Shown here: one piece after another, positions 9,121 through 16,376 of the stretch | Numbering within the stretch: the first letter of the stretch is position 1 | Layout: every line of letters begins with the position of its first letter | Assembly: GCA_964491875.1 (NCBI GenBank) | Contig: CAZBIC010000014.1 | Span: 1 to 64,000, forward strand | From: JADJPG01 sp964491875 | Lineage (GTDB): Bacteria; Verrucomicrobiota; Verrucomicrobiia; Limisphaerales; JADJPG01 | Length of the DNA stretch: 64,000 nucleotides | Reading direction: 5' to 3' | Notes under the pieces: model-generated | The model's database searches: none | What the model saw: only the letters and a program-made list of their open reading frames with translations | Told to the model about the DNA's origin: nothing | Made by a program: the position numbers and the translations under genes

Positions 9121-9750
9121 TCAGGATCCTTTGAGGACGATTTGGAGGATGACATTGCCGGCATCACGGCAACGATCGGTCACCTTCTCCAAAAGCTCGT
9201 AAATATCCTTCAAGAACAGCACGCGCCCGGGATTCTCAGTGGCGTTGTAGAGTCCGCGCAGGAGCTGGTTCGTAGTCTTGTCCGCTTCGCCTTCCACAGT
9301 TTGCATCTGCTGGTTCAGAGAAGCCAGGCGCGCGCGCGGCGAACCCTTTCGCAGATCCTTCACCATCTGAAGCAAGATGTCGGTGGCCTTCTCGAGCATG
9401 ACGACTTGAGGGGTCAGATCCACTCCGTTGAGATGCTGGGGCGCGAGGAGGATTCGCTCGGCGATCTTTTCGCAGGTCTTGGGGACCTTGTAGATGCAGC
9501 TGGAAAGAGCCTCGATGTCCTCCGGCTCCATGGCCGTGACGTAGCTGGTGCAGAGCGCTTCGTTAATCTCCGCGGTGATCGCCTTGTCCTTGCGGCGTGA
9601 GGCGATGAAATCTTCCAGCGAGGCATCAGGGCCGACGTGTTGGAGGAATTTCTTCAGCGCTTGAACGCTGTGACAGGCCTGCTCGGCGCTGGCTTCGAAG
9701 AGATCGAAGAACCGGTCTTCCTTACCCAAGAGTTTTTGCAGCGGCACCAT
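9121..9750 (-). CDS. DUF47-family PiT-associated protein (PhoU-like)
   Basis: 209 residues, all helical, with 'FFDLFEASAEQACHSVQALK' near the N-terminus and 'KVTDRCRDAGNVILQIVLKGS' at the C-terminus, the usual ends of DUF47 (YkaA/PhoU_div) proteins. These cytoplasmic PhoU-like proteins are encoded with PiT permeases and are thought to modulate them. It is the last gene of the minus-strand phosphate unit, 54 bases after the PiT gene at 9805-11196. It is one of three DUF47 copies here and the most diverged in its middle part. Confidence 0.9.
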   Translation of the reverse strand: MVPLQKLLGKEDRFFDLFEASAEQACHSVQALKKFLQHVGPDASLEDFIASRRKDKAITAEINEALCTSYVTAMEPEDIEALSSCIYKVPKTCEKIAERILLAPQHLNGVDLTPQVVMLEKATDILLQMVKDLRKGSPRARLASLNQQMQTVEGEADKTTNQLLRGLYNATENPGRVLFLKDIYELLEKVTDRCRDAGNVILQIVLKGS

Positions 9751-9804
9751 GTATGGGAGTCATCTAGCAGACGACGATACTGCGGGGCGACAAAATTCTA
9801 TGGA

Positions 9805-11196
9805 TCAAAAAGTGATCCAGCCGAACTTGTTCATGACCCAGACCAGGAAGTACGCGACGCCCGCGGTGGCCGGCAGCGTCAGAATCCAAGCCCAAAGAAT
9901 GCGCTCGATGACTTTAAGTTTGAGCGCGCTGAAACGCTTGGCGCAACCGACCCCCATGATGCTGGTGGTGATGGCGTGAGTCGTTGAAACCGGCATACCC
10001 ATGGAACCAGTGACGGCGAGAACAGTTGCTGCCGTTGTTTCCGCTGCGAAGCCATGCACCGGCTGGAGTTTCACCATCTTGTGACCCATGGTCTTGATGA
10101 TCTTCCAACCGCCGGCAGCCGTGCCAGCGCCCATCGTCAGGGCGCAAACGATCACCACCCAGGCCGGAACGCCCTGGCTTTTCACATCCACGGGCGACGG
10201 CATGTAGCCGAATTGAAGCCAGTTCGGAAGCATCCCAATGAAATGGTCGCCGATGTTCAAGGAGAGTGGGTCAGAACCTTCCCCTGTGCGCATGAAGCTC
10301 ATCCAGTCGGGAACGTTCACGAACAGGCCCGCCTTCGTACCGGCCACGAGCGCGAGGGTGATGATGCCCATGCACTTGGTCGCGTCGTTCATTCCGTGGC
10401 TGAAGCCCATGTAGGCCGAGCTCGCAAGCTGCAGTTTGCCGAACAGCCGGTTCACCGTCACCGGCCGCCAGCTGCGGAGAAAGGCGTACAGCCCGGCCAT
10501 GACGATCAGGCCTGCAAAGAATCCTGTCAGTGGCGACGTAATCATCGGGATCACGACCTTGTAGTAAACGCCGGCCTTTTCGGTCTTCTCCTTTTCGAGC
10601 ACCTCGCGAACGCGCCCAGAGAACGCGACGACCTGAACCTTCTTTCCGTCGATCTCAATCGTGTGCGTCCCATTGACCTGACGCTTGTCGCCCAACGCCG
10701 CAATGATTTCAGGCTTGGGTTCCTCGATCGCGAGCTTCTTCTCCTTCTTGGTTTTGACTTCCATCCACTTGATCGAAGTCCACACGCTCACCGGCTTGCC
10801 GTCCGCATCCGCCATCGGCTTGGCCGCGTTCAAGCAAACCGCGGCCGCCAGGGCGGCACCAATCAGACTCCCGACCAACGCGTGGGTCGAGCTGCTCGGA
10901 ATGCCGTACCACCAGGTGAGGAGGTTCCAGAAGATCGCGGACAACAACACGCAGATTAATACCGGCTGCGTAATGAAGGCCGAGTCAACGATGCCGCTGG
11001 AGATGGTCTTGGCCACCGCGAGACCGAAAAACGCGCCCAGAAGATTCGTAATGGCTGCGAGAACGATGGCCTGGCGCGGCGTCAGCACCTTGGTGCCCAC
11101 CACCGTGGCGATGGCATTCGCCGTGTCATGGAAGCCGTTCGTGTAGGTGAACAGCAGCCCGAGGAAGATGACAATGCAGATGGTGAACAGTTCCAT
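9805..11196 (-). CDS. pit: PiT-family low-affinity inorganic phosphate permease
   Basis: 463 residues. The duplicated PiT signatures are present: 'NGFHDTANAIATVVGTKVL' near the N-terminus and 'GFSHGMNDATKCMGIITLAL' plus 'STTHAITTSIMGVG' in the C-terminal half. About ten membrane segments are split by a hydrophilic insert (roughly residues 125-200) that includes a Lys/Glu-rich stretch ('KTKKEKKLAIEEPKPEI'). It imports metal-phosphate with protons or Na+. It lies six bases after a DUF47 gene and is followed by another, so it has dedicated partners on each side. A second, shorter PiT lies at 12669-13904. Confidence 0.93.
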   Translation of the reverse strand: MELFTICIVIFLGLLFTYTNGFHDTANAIATVVGTKVLTPRQAIVLAAITNLLGAFFGLAVAKTISSGIVDSAFITQPVLICVLLSAIFWNLLTWWYGIPSSSTHALVGSLIGAALAAAVCLNAAKPMADADGKPVSVWTSIKWMEVKTKKEKKLAIEEPKPEIIAALGDKRQVNGTHTIEIDGKKVQVVAFSGRVREVLEKEKTEKAGVYYKVVIPMITSPLTGFFAGLIVMAGLYAFLRSWRPVTVNRLFGKLQLASSAYMGFSHGMNDATKCMGIITLALVAGTKAGLFVNVPDWMSFMRTGEGSDPLSLNIGDHFIGMLPNWLQFGYMPSPVDVKSQGVPAWVVIVCALTMGAGTAAGGWKIIKTMGHKMVKLQPVHGFAAETTAATVLAVTGSMGMPVSTTHAITTSIMGVGCAKRFSALKLKVIERILWAWILTLPATAGVAYFLVWVMNKFGWITF

Positions 11197-11202
11197 ATTC
11201 GA

Positions 11203-11832
11203 TCAGGAGTTTTTGAGAAGGACCCTCGAAATGACGTTGCCGGCATCCCGGCAGCGATCCACCACCTTCTCATTGAGAGAGAACAAGTCTTTCAAGATGA
11301 CCGCCTTCAACGCTGGAAAACCTGGTTGGTAGAACTCCCGCTCCATGTCGAGCAGAACATCATCCGCTTCCGACTCGGCGATCTGGAGCTGGTACTGCAG
11401 CGCCTTGATGCCGCTGAGATCGCGGCCGGCGCGCAGCGCCTGAACCATCTGCAGGACCAGGCTCGCCGCCTTCTCCATCAGCACTAGCTGCCGGGAAAAA
11501 TCCACATCCTTCACCTTGTCGGCAACGATGCTGTAACGCTCGGCAAACTTCTCGATGGTCTTCGGAATCTTATACAGCGCCGCCGCCAGATCCTCGATGT
11601 CCTCACGCTCCATCGGCGTGACAAACGTCGTGATCAGACGCTCGCTGATTTCCTCTGTGATTTTCTTGTCCTTGCTCCGCGCATCCGCGAATTCGTGCAA
11701 GGTGGGCGACAACTCGTGACGCTTGAGCACATCCTTGAGAATGGCCACGGCATGGCAGGCTTCCATGGCGCTGGCTTCCAGCAACGCGCAGAATTCGTCT
11801 TCGCGACCCAGGAGACGTTGGAATGAGATCAT
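11203..11832 (-). CDS. DUF47-family PiT-associated protein (PhoU-like)
   Basis: 209 residues with the DUF47 layout: 'FCALLEASAMEACHAVAILK' near the start and 'VVDRCRDAGNVISRVLLKNS' at the end. It sits six bases before the longer PiT permease on the same strand, the classical arrangement for a PiT regulator. A DUF47 paralogue is 84 bases upstream. Of the three copies, this and the 11917 gene share 'KIPKTVEKIAERF/KIPKTIEKFAERY' in the middle and are likely a tandem duplication that has since diverged (inference). Confidence 0.9.
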   Translation of the reverse strand: MISFQRLLGREDEFCALLEASAMEACHAVAILKDVLKRHELSPTLHEFADARSKDKKITEEISERLITTFVTPMEREDIEDLAAALYKIPKTIEKFAERYSIVADKVKDVDFSRQLVLMEKAASLVLQMVQALRAGRDLSGIKALQYQLQIAESEADDVLLDMEREFYQPGFPALKAVILKDLFSLNEKVVDRCRDAGNVISRVLLKNS

Positions 11833-11916
11833 TCTAAGTTACGTTTTGAGGAGATTAGATTCGCGCACCGGACTGGGAGCTGCATAGCCCCCCGTCGGCC
11901 ACTGAAGAATCCAGGT

Positions 11917-12552
11917 TCAGGAGTTCTTCAGCACAATGTGGGTGACAACGATTCCGGCATCCCGGCAACGGTCGATGACTTTCTCGAGCAGTTCATACAG
12001 ATCCTTCATCGCCATTACTTTCACAGCGTCATGCTTGCCGCTGTAGAGGTCCTTGAAGATTTCGAGAATCACCGTATCCGCCTCTGCTTCGATCTGCTGC
12101 AGTTTGCCGTTGATGGCCTTGGCGGAGTCCAGCTGGCCCTGGCCGATATTGCGGAGCAATCCCACCAACTCGACCACGCGCTGGGTCGCCGCGTTGAGCA
12201 GCGAAATGTGCTTGGTGAAAACGACGTCCTTGACCATGGGCGCGCTGATGATGAAGCGCTCGGCGATCTTCTCGACGGTCTTCGGGATCTTGTAGAGAGC
12301 CGCGCTCAAGACTTCGATGTCATCCTTCTCCAACTGCGAGACAAACGTCGTCACGATAGCTTCGTTAATCTGCTCGGTAATCTTCTTGTCCGCTTCCTTC
12401 GACGCATGAAAATCCTCCAGGCGAGGAACCTGATGGGGCTGGGAGAGAATCTTCGTCAACGCCTCCACGCTGTGGCGGGCTTCCAAAGCGCTGGCCTCGA
12501 GGAGATCGAAAAATTTGTCATCTTTTCCAAAGAACTTCTGCAGGGAAATCAT
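11917..12552 (-). CDS. DUF47-family PiT-associated protein (PhoU-like)
   Basis: 211 residues with 'FFDLLEASALEARHSVEALT' near the start and 'KVIDRCRDAGIVVTHIVLKNS' (ending at the stop) as the DUF47 signatures. It lies downstream of the shorter PiT permease but is separated from it by 116 bases that hold a strong hairpin and a Pho-box-like repeat. It may therefore start its own transcript, leading the run of DUF47, DUF47, PiT and DUF47 genes. No clear Shine-Dalgarno sequence precedes the ATG. Confidence 0.9.
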   Translation of the reverse strand: MISLQKFFGKDDKFFDLLEASALEARHSVEALTKILSQPHQVPRLEDFHASKEADKKITEQINEAIVTTFVSQLEKDDIEVLSAALYKIPKTVEKIAERFIISAPMVKDVVFTKHISLLNAATQRVVELVGLLRNIGQGQLDSAKAINGKLQQIEAEADTVILEIFKDLYSGKHDAVKVMAMKDLYELLEKVIDRCRDAGIVVTHIVLKNS

Positions 12553-12563
12553 ATGAGTTGGTA

Positions 12564-12592
12564 TGTCACACGGTCGTTACTGTATTGTCACG
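12564..12592. promoter_or_regulatory. Pho-box-like repeat upstream of DUF47 gene
   Basis: Three 7-base units spaced exactly 11 bases apart on the plus strand: TGTCACA (12564), CGTTACT (12575) and TGTCACG (12586). They match the repeat unit found in front of phoU at 14.1-14.2 kb. The array lies 12 bases upstream of the minus-strand DUF47 start, in the opposite orientation to that gene, so its action (activation or repression) is unclear. Confidence 0.4.
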
Positions 12593-12620
12593 TTGTTTTT
12601 ACTTTTGTCTCTTTTCAGAA

Positions 12621-12645
12621 GTTCCCGGTTGAACAAACCGGGAAC
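12621..12645. terminator. Strong hairpin between PiT and DUF47 genes
   Basis: A perfect 10-base stem, GTTCCCGGTT / AACCGGGAAC, with a 5-base loop. It lies 24 bases after the stop of the shorter PiT gene. No U-tract follows in the direction of transcription, so it may be an attenuator or mRNA 3'-end stabiliser rather than a strict intrinsic terminator. It supports the separation of this PiT gene from the DUF47 genes downstream. Confidence 0.5.
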
Positions 12646-12668
12646 GAAAGGAGTTGCTCGATGGTTTT

Positions 12669-13904
12669 TTAGCCGGGAATCGCGCCCATCGCCCGGCCCA
12701 GTTTTACCAGCCCGTAGGCCAGTCCGCCCGCAGCCGGAAGGGTCAGAATCCAAGCCCAGACAACCCGCTCCACCACCGTCAGCTTCAGCGCGCTAAAGCG
12801 CTTGGCACAGCCGACACCCATGATGGATGTGCTGATGGCGTGCGTCGTTGAAACAGGCATTCCCAAATGCCCCGCCACAAACAGCACGGAGGCTGCCGTG
12901 GTTTCCGCCGCGAAACCATGCACCGGCTGAAGCTTCACCATCTTGTGTCCGAGCGTCTTGATGATGCGCCATCCGCCCGCCGCAGTCCCTGCCGCCATCG
13001 TGATGGCGCAGATCACTTTGACCCATGTCATGGGCTTGCTGTCCTCAGTCTTCAGGAAACTCATCCACTCCGGAGCGTCGGCAAACGCGCCACCCGTTGT
13101 CGCTGCAACCAATCCCAGCGTGATGATGCCCATCGTCTTTTGCGCGTCGTTCATTCCATGGCTGAACCCCATGTAACCAGCGCTCACCAGTTGAAGCTTG
13201 CCGAAGATACGATTGACCGAGGTCGGACGCCACGAGCGGCACAACGCATACAGGGCGCCCATGATGAGCAATCCAAACGTGAATCCCGCAATCGGCGAAC
13301 TGAACATCGGAATGACCACCTTGTAGAAAATGCCGCCTTTATCGACCACTGTCGTCTCCATCAGGGTCTGCCCGCCCTTGAGCACAAAGACCATCTGGTT
13401 CGTTCCTAACGTGACGGCATTCGTTCCTACTTCGAGAACCCGATCACCCAACTGACTCAGCACATCCGCCGGAGCCGCCACCAGTTCCTTCTTCGACTTC
13501 AATTCGATCCACTTCAGGACGCTCCAATTGTCATTCGCGATCGCAATGCCCGCACCGCACAAACCACCGATCATCGCGTGGCTGGAGCTGCTCGGAAGAC
13601 CGAACCACCAGGTGATCAAGTTCCAGATGATTCCACCCAGCAGCGCGCAAACCAGCATGTGCTGGGCAACTCCCGCCGCGATAAACTTCATGTCGACAAT
13701 CCCGCTGGTGACCGTCTTCGCGACCGCATCTCCAGCCAGCGCGCCGACCAGATTGGTCAACGCAGCGAGAATGATGGCCTGCCGCGGGGTCAGCACCTTC
13801 GTCCCCACGACAGTGGCGATCGAATTAGCCGTGTCGTGGAATCCATTAATGTATTCGAAGATGAGTGCTACGATGATAACCGTGATAATGATGGTCAGGG
13901 TCAT
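12669..13904 (-). CDS. pit: PiT-family low-affinity inorganic phosphate permease
   Basis: 411 residues, about 50 fewer than its neighbour mainly because the segments around residues 125-200 and 280-310 are shorter. The PiT signatures are intact: 'NGFHDTANSIATVVGTKVL' near the N-terminus, 'GFSHGMNDAQKTMGIITLGL' and 'STTHAISTSIMGVGCAKRFS' in the C-terminal half. It is clearly paralogous to the 9805-11196 permease (near-identical 'MGHKMVKLQPVHGFAAET' regions). It is the first gene of the minus-strand phosphate set, divergent from the phoU-pst operon across a 349-base region with Pho-box arrays. Having two PiT systems suggests they are used at different phosphate levels or with different metals (inference). 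Confidence 0.92.
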   Translation of the reverse strand: MTLTIIITVIIVALIFEYINGFHDTANSIATVVGTKVLTPRQAIILAALTNLVGALAGDAVAKTVTSGIVDMKFIAAGVAQHMLVCALLGGIIWNLITWWFGLPSSSSHAMIGGLCGAGIAIANDNWSVLKWIELKSKKELVAAPADVLSQLGDRVLEVGTNAVTLGTNQMVFVLKGGQTLMETTVVDKGGIFYKVVIPMFSSPIAGFTFGLLIMGALYALCRSWRPTSVNRIFGKLQLVSAGYMGFSHGMNDAQKTMGIITLGLVAATTGGAFADAPEWMSFLKTEDSKPMTWVKVICAITMAAGTAAGGWRIIKTLGHKMVKLQPVHGFAAETTAASVLFVAGHLGMPVSTTHAISTSIMGVGCAKRFSALKLTVVERVVWAWILTLPAAGGLAYGLVKLGRAMGAIPG

Positions 13905-14064
13905 GTGAGTCAGGAGGTGGTTTCGCCACTCGCCGCGTAGTCTTCAAGCTCAACACGAATCCGGCCCGCTCCCGCGGACTGGAACGAATTCATTGCTGTT
14001 GCCGATACGTGCGCAGTGGCCATGTGATTTCCACGCATCGTAACGATCACTCTTAAAAGACAGT

Positions 14065-14104
14065 AGTTACGAGTTCGTCACATAAATGTCACAACAAGGT
14101 GACA
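14065..14104 (+). promoter_or_regulatory. Pho-box array (distal)
   Basis: Four units at exact 11-base steps: AGTTACG (14065), CGTCACA (14076), TGTCACA (14087) and GGTGACA (14098), separated by 4-base AT-rich spacers. The geometry (7-base direct repeats, 4-base spacers) is that of PhoB/PhoP boxes, and the unit resembles the E. coli CTGTCAT repeat. It lies about 150 bases upstream of phoU; an AT-rich TTTTTTATT follows 10 bases after the last unit and could serve as -10 region. Confidence 0.6.
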
Positions 14105-14183
14105 AAATGATTTTTTATTGGCATTTCGAACTCCACTTACCCAATCGATTCCTTCCAGCCTGCCGATTACAAATCAATTTCTT

Positions 14184-14223
14184 CGTTTCTCAATCGTAAC
14201 ATTTCCGCCATTTTCCCGTCACA
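14184..14223 (+). promoter_or_regulatory. Pho-box array (proximal)
   Basis: Four units at 11-base steps: CGTTTCT (14184), CGTAACA (14195), CGCCATT (14206) and CGTCACA (14217). The match is weaker than in the distal array, the third unit being poor. It ends 30 bases before the phoU ATG, so it would overlap or follow a promoter driven by the distal array. It could act as a second promoter box or as a feedback site. Confidence 0.45.
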
Positions 14224-14253
14224 CCTGTCCTCCACTCTTTACTCATACAACCT

Positions 14254-15354
14254 ATGGCCACTCACTTTGAACAATCGCTGCAACGAGACATCGACCGCAT
14301 CCGAACCAAGGTCAGCGAAATGGCGTCCCTCGGCGAACACGCCTTGAGGGATTGCGTCAAAGCCCTCACGGAAAAGAATCGCGTGCTGGCGTTCTCCGTC
14401 ATTCTCCGCGATCAGCGCATCGACGAACTCGAAAAGGAAGTCGACCGGCTCTGTCTCGAGTTCATCGTGCGTCAGCAACCCGTCGCCGGTCCGCTGCGGA
14501 TGGCCTACGCGACGATCCGCATCAATCTGGAACTGGAGCGCGTTGGCGACTACGCCGAGAGCATCGCCCGCCAGATTCTCAAACTCACCTCGATGAACGT
14601 GGAGATTCCGGCAGATCGCTATACCGAAATCGCGAACATCTCCATCCCAATGCTCCACGACGCGGTGAAAGCCTTCGTGAATCAGGACGCCACTCTGGCT
14701 CGCGCCGCGGCCGAAAAAGAGGAACTCGTCGACGTGCTGAAAAGCCGGTTGAACGCGGACCTGATGAAGTTGAACCGCGAAAACAAGATCCCGTTCGAAG
14801 CGCTTAATGCGCTGATGATGATTGCCCGGCACCTCGAGCGCGTTTCCGACCAGGCCAAGAACATCTGCACCGAAGTCCTCTACATGTGCACCGGCGAATA
14901 CAACCGGCACAAAGGCACGGAAGCGTCCCGCCTCATCTTCGTCGACCAGCGGAACTCCTGCCGCAGCCAGATGGCCGAAGCGATCGCCAACTCGCTGAAC
15001 CAGCCGCAGTTCATCTTCGCCAGCGCCGGACTGGAGCCCACCAGCATCGACCCGAAGACCTTGTCCTTCTTGAAGGAAAAGGGCCTCGATATCTCCAAAC
15101 AGACCAGCAAGTCCATCGAACAAATTCCGAACCTCGACCACTACCAAGTGATCGTGGCTCTCGCTCCCGAATCAAAGAAAGCATTCCCGAAAGCGCCCAC
15201 CAAGGTCGTCTGCCTCGATTGGAGCGTGGAAGACCCATCCAAAGCCACCGGCTCGCCGACGGAGATCAAGGCGGCCTATGAATCCACATACCAATTTCTC
15301 CATTCCCACATTCAAGACCTCGTGGAAGCCGTCCTGGGCGACAAGATTGATTAA
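14254..15354 (+). CDS. phoU: PhoU fused to a catalytically dead ArsC/LMW-phosphatase domain
   Basis: 366 residues. Residues 1-217 are a complete PhoU: two three-helix halves with the metal-site motifs 'NLELERVGDYAESIARQ' (91-107) and 'ARHLERVSDQAKNICTEV' (191-208). Residues 225-366 follow the low-molecular-weight tyrosine phosphatase/arsenate reductase fold: 'LIFVDQRNSCRSQMAEAI' (227-244), 'FASAGLEP' and 'VEDPSKATGS'. The CX5R loop should begin with Cys, but residue 231 is Asp. The loop Arg (237) and Ser are kept, and no Cys occurs in the later segment (297-315) where ArsC has its resolving pair. The domain thus should not do phosphatase or arsenate chemistry but could still bind an oxyanion. 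PhoU links the Pst transporter to the PhoR sensor. The gene starts the pst operon, 23 bases before pstS. Confidence 0.9.
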   Translation: MATHFEQSLQRDIDRIRTKVSEMASLGEHALRDCVKALTEKNRVLAFSVILRDQRIDELEKEVDRLCLEFIVRQQPVAGPLRMAYATIRINLELERVGDYAESIARQILKLTSMNVEIPADRYTEIANISIPMLHDAVKAFVNQDATLARAAAEKEELVDVLKSRLNADLMKLNRENKIPFEALNALMMIARHLERVSDQAKNICTEVLYMCTGEYNRHKGTEASRLIFVDQRNSCRSQMAEAIANSLNQPQFIFASAGLEPTSIDPKTLSFLKEKGLDISKQTSKSIEQIPNLDHYQVIVALAPESKKAFPKAPTKVVCLDWSVEDPSKATGSPTEIKAAYESTYQFLHSHIQDLVEAVLGDKID

Positions 15355-15377
15355 CTGAAACAAAAAACGAAACCAAC

Positions 15378-16307
15378 ATGACCATGAACAAGCAAATCAA
15401 CTGGAGCATCCGCGCGGGTGCTGTCGCAACGCTTGCCGCAGGACTTTTCCTGAGCGGCTGCGGTAAATCTGACTCCTCAGGCGGCGGTTCCGCTCCGTCC
15501 GGCCCCAAGAAAACGGTCGCGAACATCGGTTCCGACACCATGGTGAACCTCGCCGCCGCGTGGGCCGAAGCCTACGGCGAAGTGGACAAGAGCACTGTGA
15601 TTGAAGTCAACGGCGGTGGTTCCGGCGTCGGCATCAAGGGCCTCATCAACGGCACCGCTGAGCTCGCCAACTCCAGCCGCCACATCGAAGACAAGGAAAA
15701 GGCCGAGCTGAAAGAAAAACGCCAGCTCGACAGCAAGGAATTCATCGTCGGCTTCGACGCGCTCGCCGTCTACGTCCACAAGGATAATCCGATCAACGAA
15801 ATTACCGTCGAGCAACTCGCGGAGATCTACCGCGCCGACGGCAAGATCACCAAGTGGAGCGAGCTGGGTGTGACCTCCATCCCCGGAGGCAAGGGCGACG
15901 AACTCATCCGCGTCAGCCGTCAGAATAACTCCGGCACTTACGAGTACTTCAAAGAAGCCGTCGTTGGTAAGAAGAACGAATTCAAACTCGGCTCCCTCGA
16001 CATGAACGGCTCGAAGGACGTCGTCGAACTCGTCGGCAAGACGCCCAACGCGATCGGTTACTCGGGCATGGGCTACGCCACGCCCTCCGTCAAGAAACTC
16101 AAGGTGGCGAAGAAGAAGGGTGACCCGTACGTCGAGCCCAGCATCGCCTCCACCCACGACAAGAGCTATCCGATCGCCCGCCCGATGTATTTCTACACCG
16201 CAGGCGAACCCGCACCGCACGTGAAAGCCTACATTGATTGGGCCATGTCCGACGCCGGCCAAAAGATCGTCGAGACCACCGGCTACGTCCCGCTGCCCAA
16301 GAAGTAA
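15378..16307 (+). CDS. pstS: Phosphate-binding lipoprotein PstS
   Basis: 309 residues. A signal peptide with lipobox 'LSGC' (Cys about residue 28) marks it as a lipoprotein, followed by a Gly/Ser-rich linker. The mature part has the PstS pattern: 'IGSDTMVNLAAAWAEAY', 'GGGSGVGIKGLINGTAELANSSR', 'AVYVHKDNP...EQLAEIYRADGKITKWSELG' and 'RQNNSGTYEYFKEAV', which supply the phosphate-binding Ser/Thr/Arg/Gly contacts. It captures phosphate in the periplasm for PstCA. A GC-rich hairpin follows the stop before pstC, likely to keep PstS mRNA in excess over the rest. Confidence 0.95.
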   Translation: MTMNKQINWSIRAGAVATLAAGLFLSGCGKSDSSGGGSAPSGPKKTVANIGSDTMVNLAAAWAEAYGEVDKSTVIEVNGGGSGVGIKGLINGTAELANSSRHIEDKEKAELKEKRQLDSKEFIVGFDALAVYVHKDNPINEITVEQLAEIYRADGKITKWSELGVTSIPGGKGDELIRVSRQNNSGTYEYFKEAVVGKKNEFKLGSLDMNGSKDVVELVGKTPNAIGYSGMGYATPSVKKLKVAKKKGDPYVEPSIASTHDKSYPIARPMYFYTAGEPAPHVKAYIDWAMSDAGQKIVETTGYVPLPKK

Positions 16308-16320
16308 ACCATTCCCCGCG

Positions 16321-16351
16321 CCGCCGCCGGGCTCACCAAACCCGGCGGCGG
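16321..16351 (+). other. GC-rich intercistronic hairpin (pstS-pstC)
   Basis: A perfect 11-base stem, CCGCCGCCGGG / CCCGGCGGCGG, with a 9-base loop, 13 bases after the pstS stop. No T-run follows, so it is not a standard terminator. Such hairpins after binding-protein genes commonly protect the upstream mRNA and lower downstream expression. Confidence 0.65.
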
Positions 16352-16376
16352 TCCTCAACTCAAACCTCCGAAGACG

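Larger units (their letters stand above)
13905..14253. other. Divergent control region of the pit and phoU-pst units
   Basis: 349 bases without a gene. The half nearest phoU is AT-richer than its surroundings and carries two arrays of 11-base-spaced repeats (listed separately). The half nearest the PiT gene shows only one isolated CGTAACG (14039) and no array. This fits phosphate-starvation control of the pst side rather than of the PiT side. Confidence 0.6.

Noticed and set aside
14920..15354. Independent arsenate reductase for arsenic resistance
   Set aside because: The region is in one frame with PhoU, has no separate start, and lacks the catalytic Cys; no arsB or arsR is nearby.
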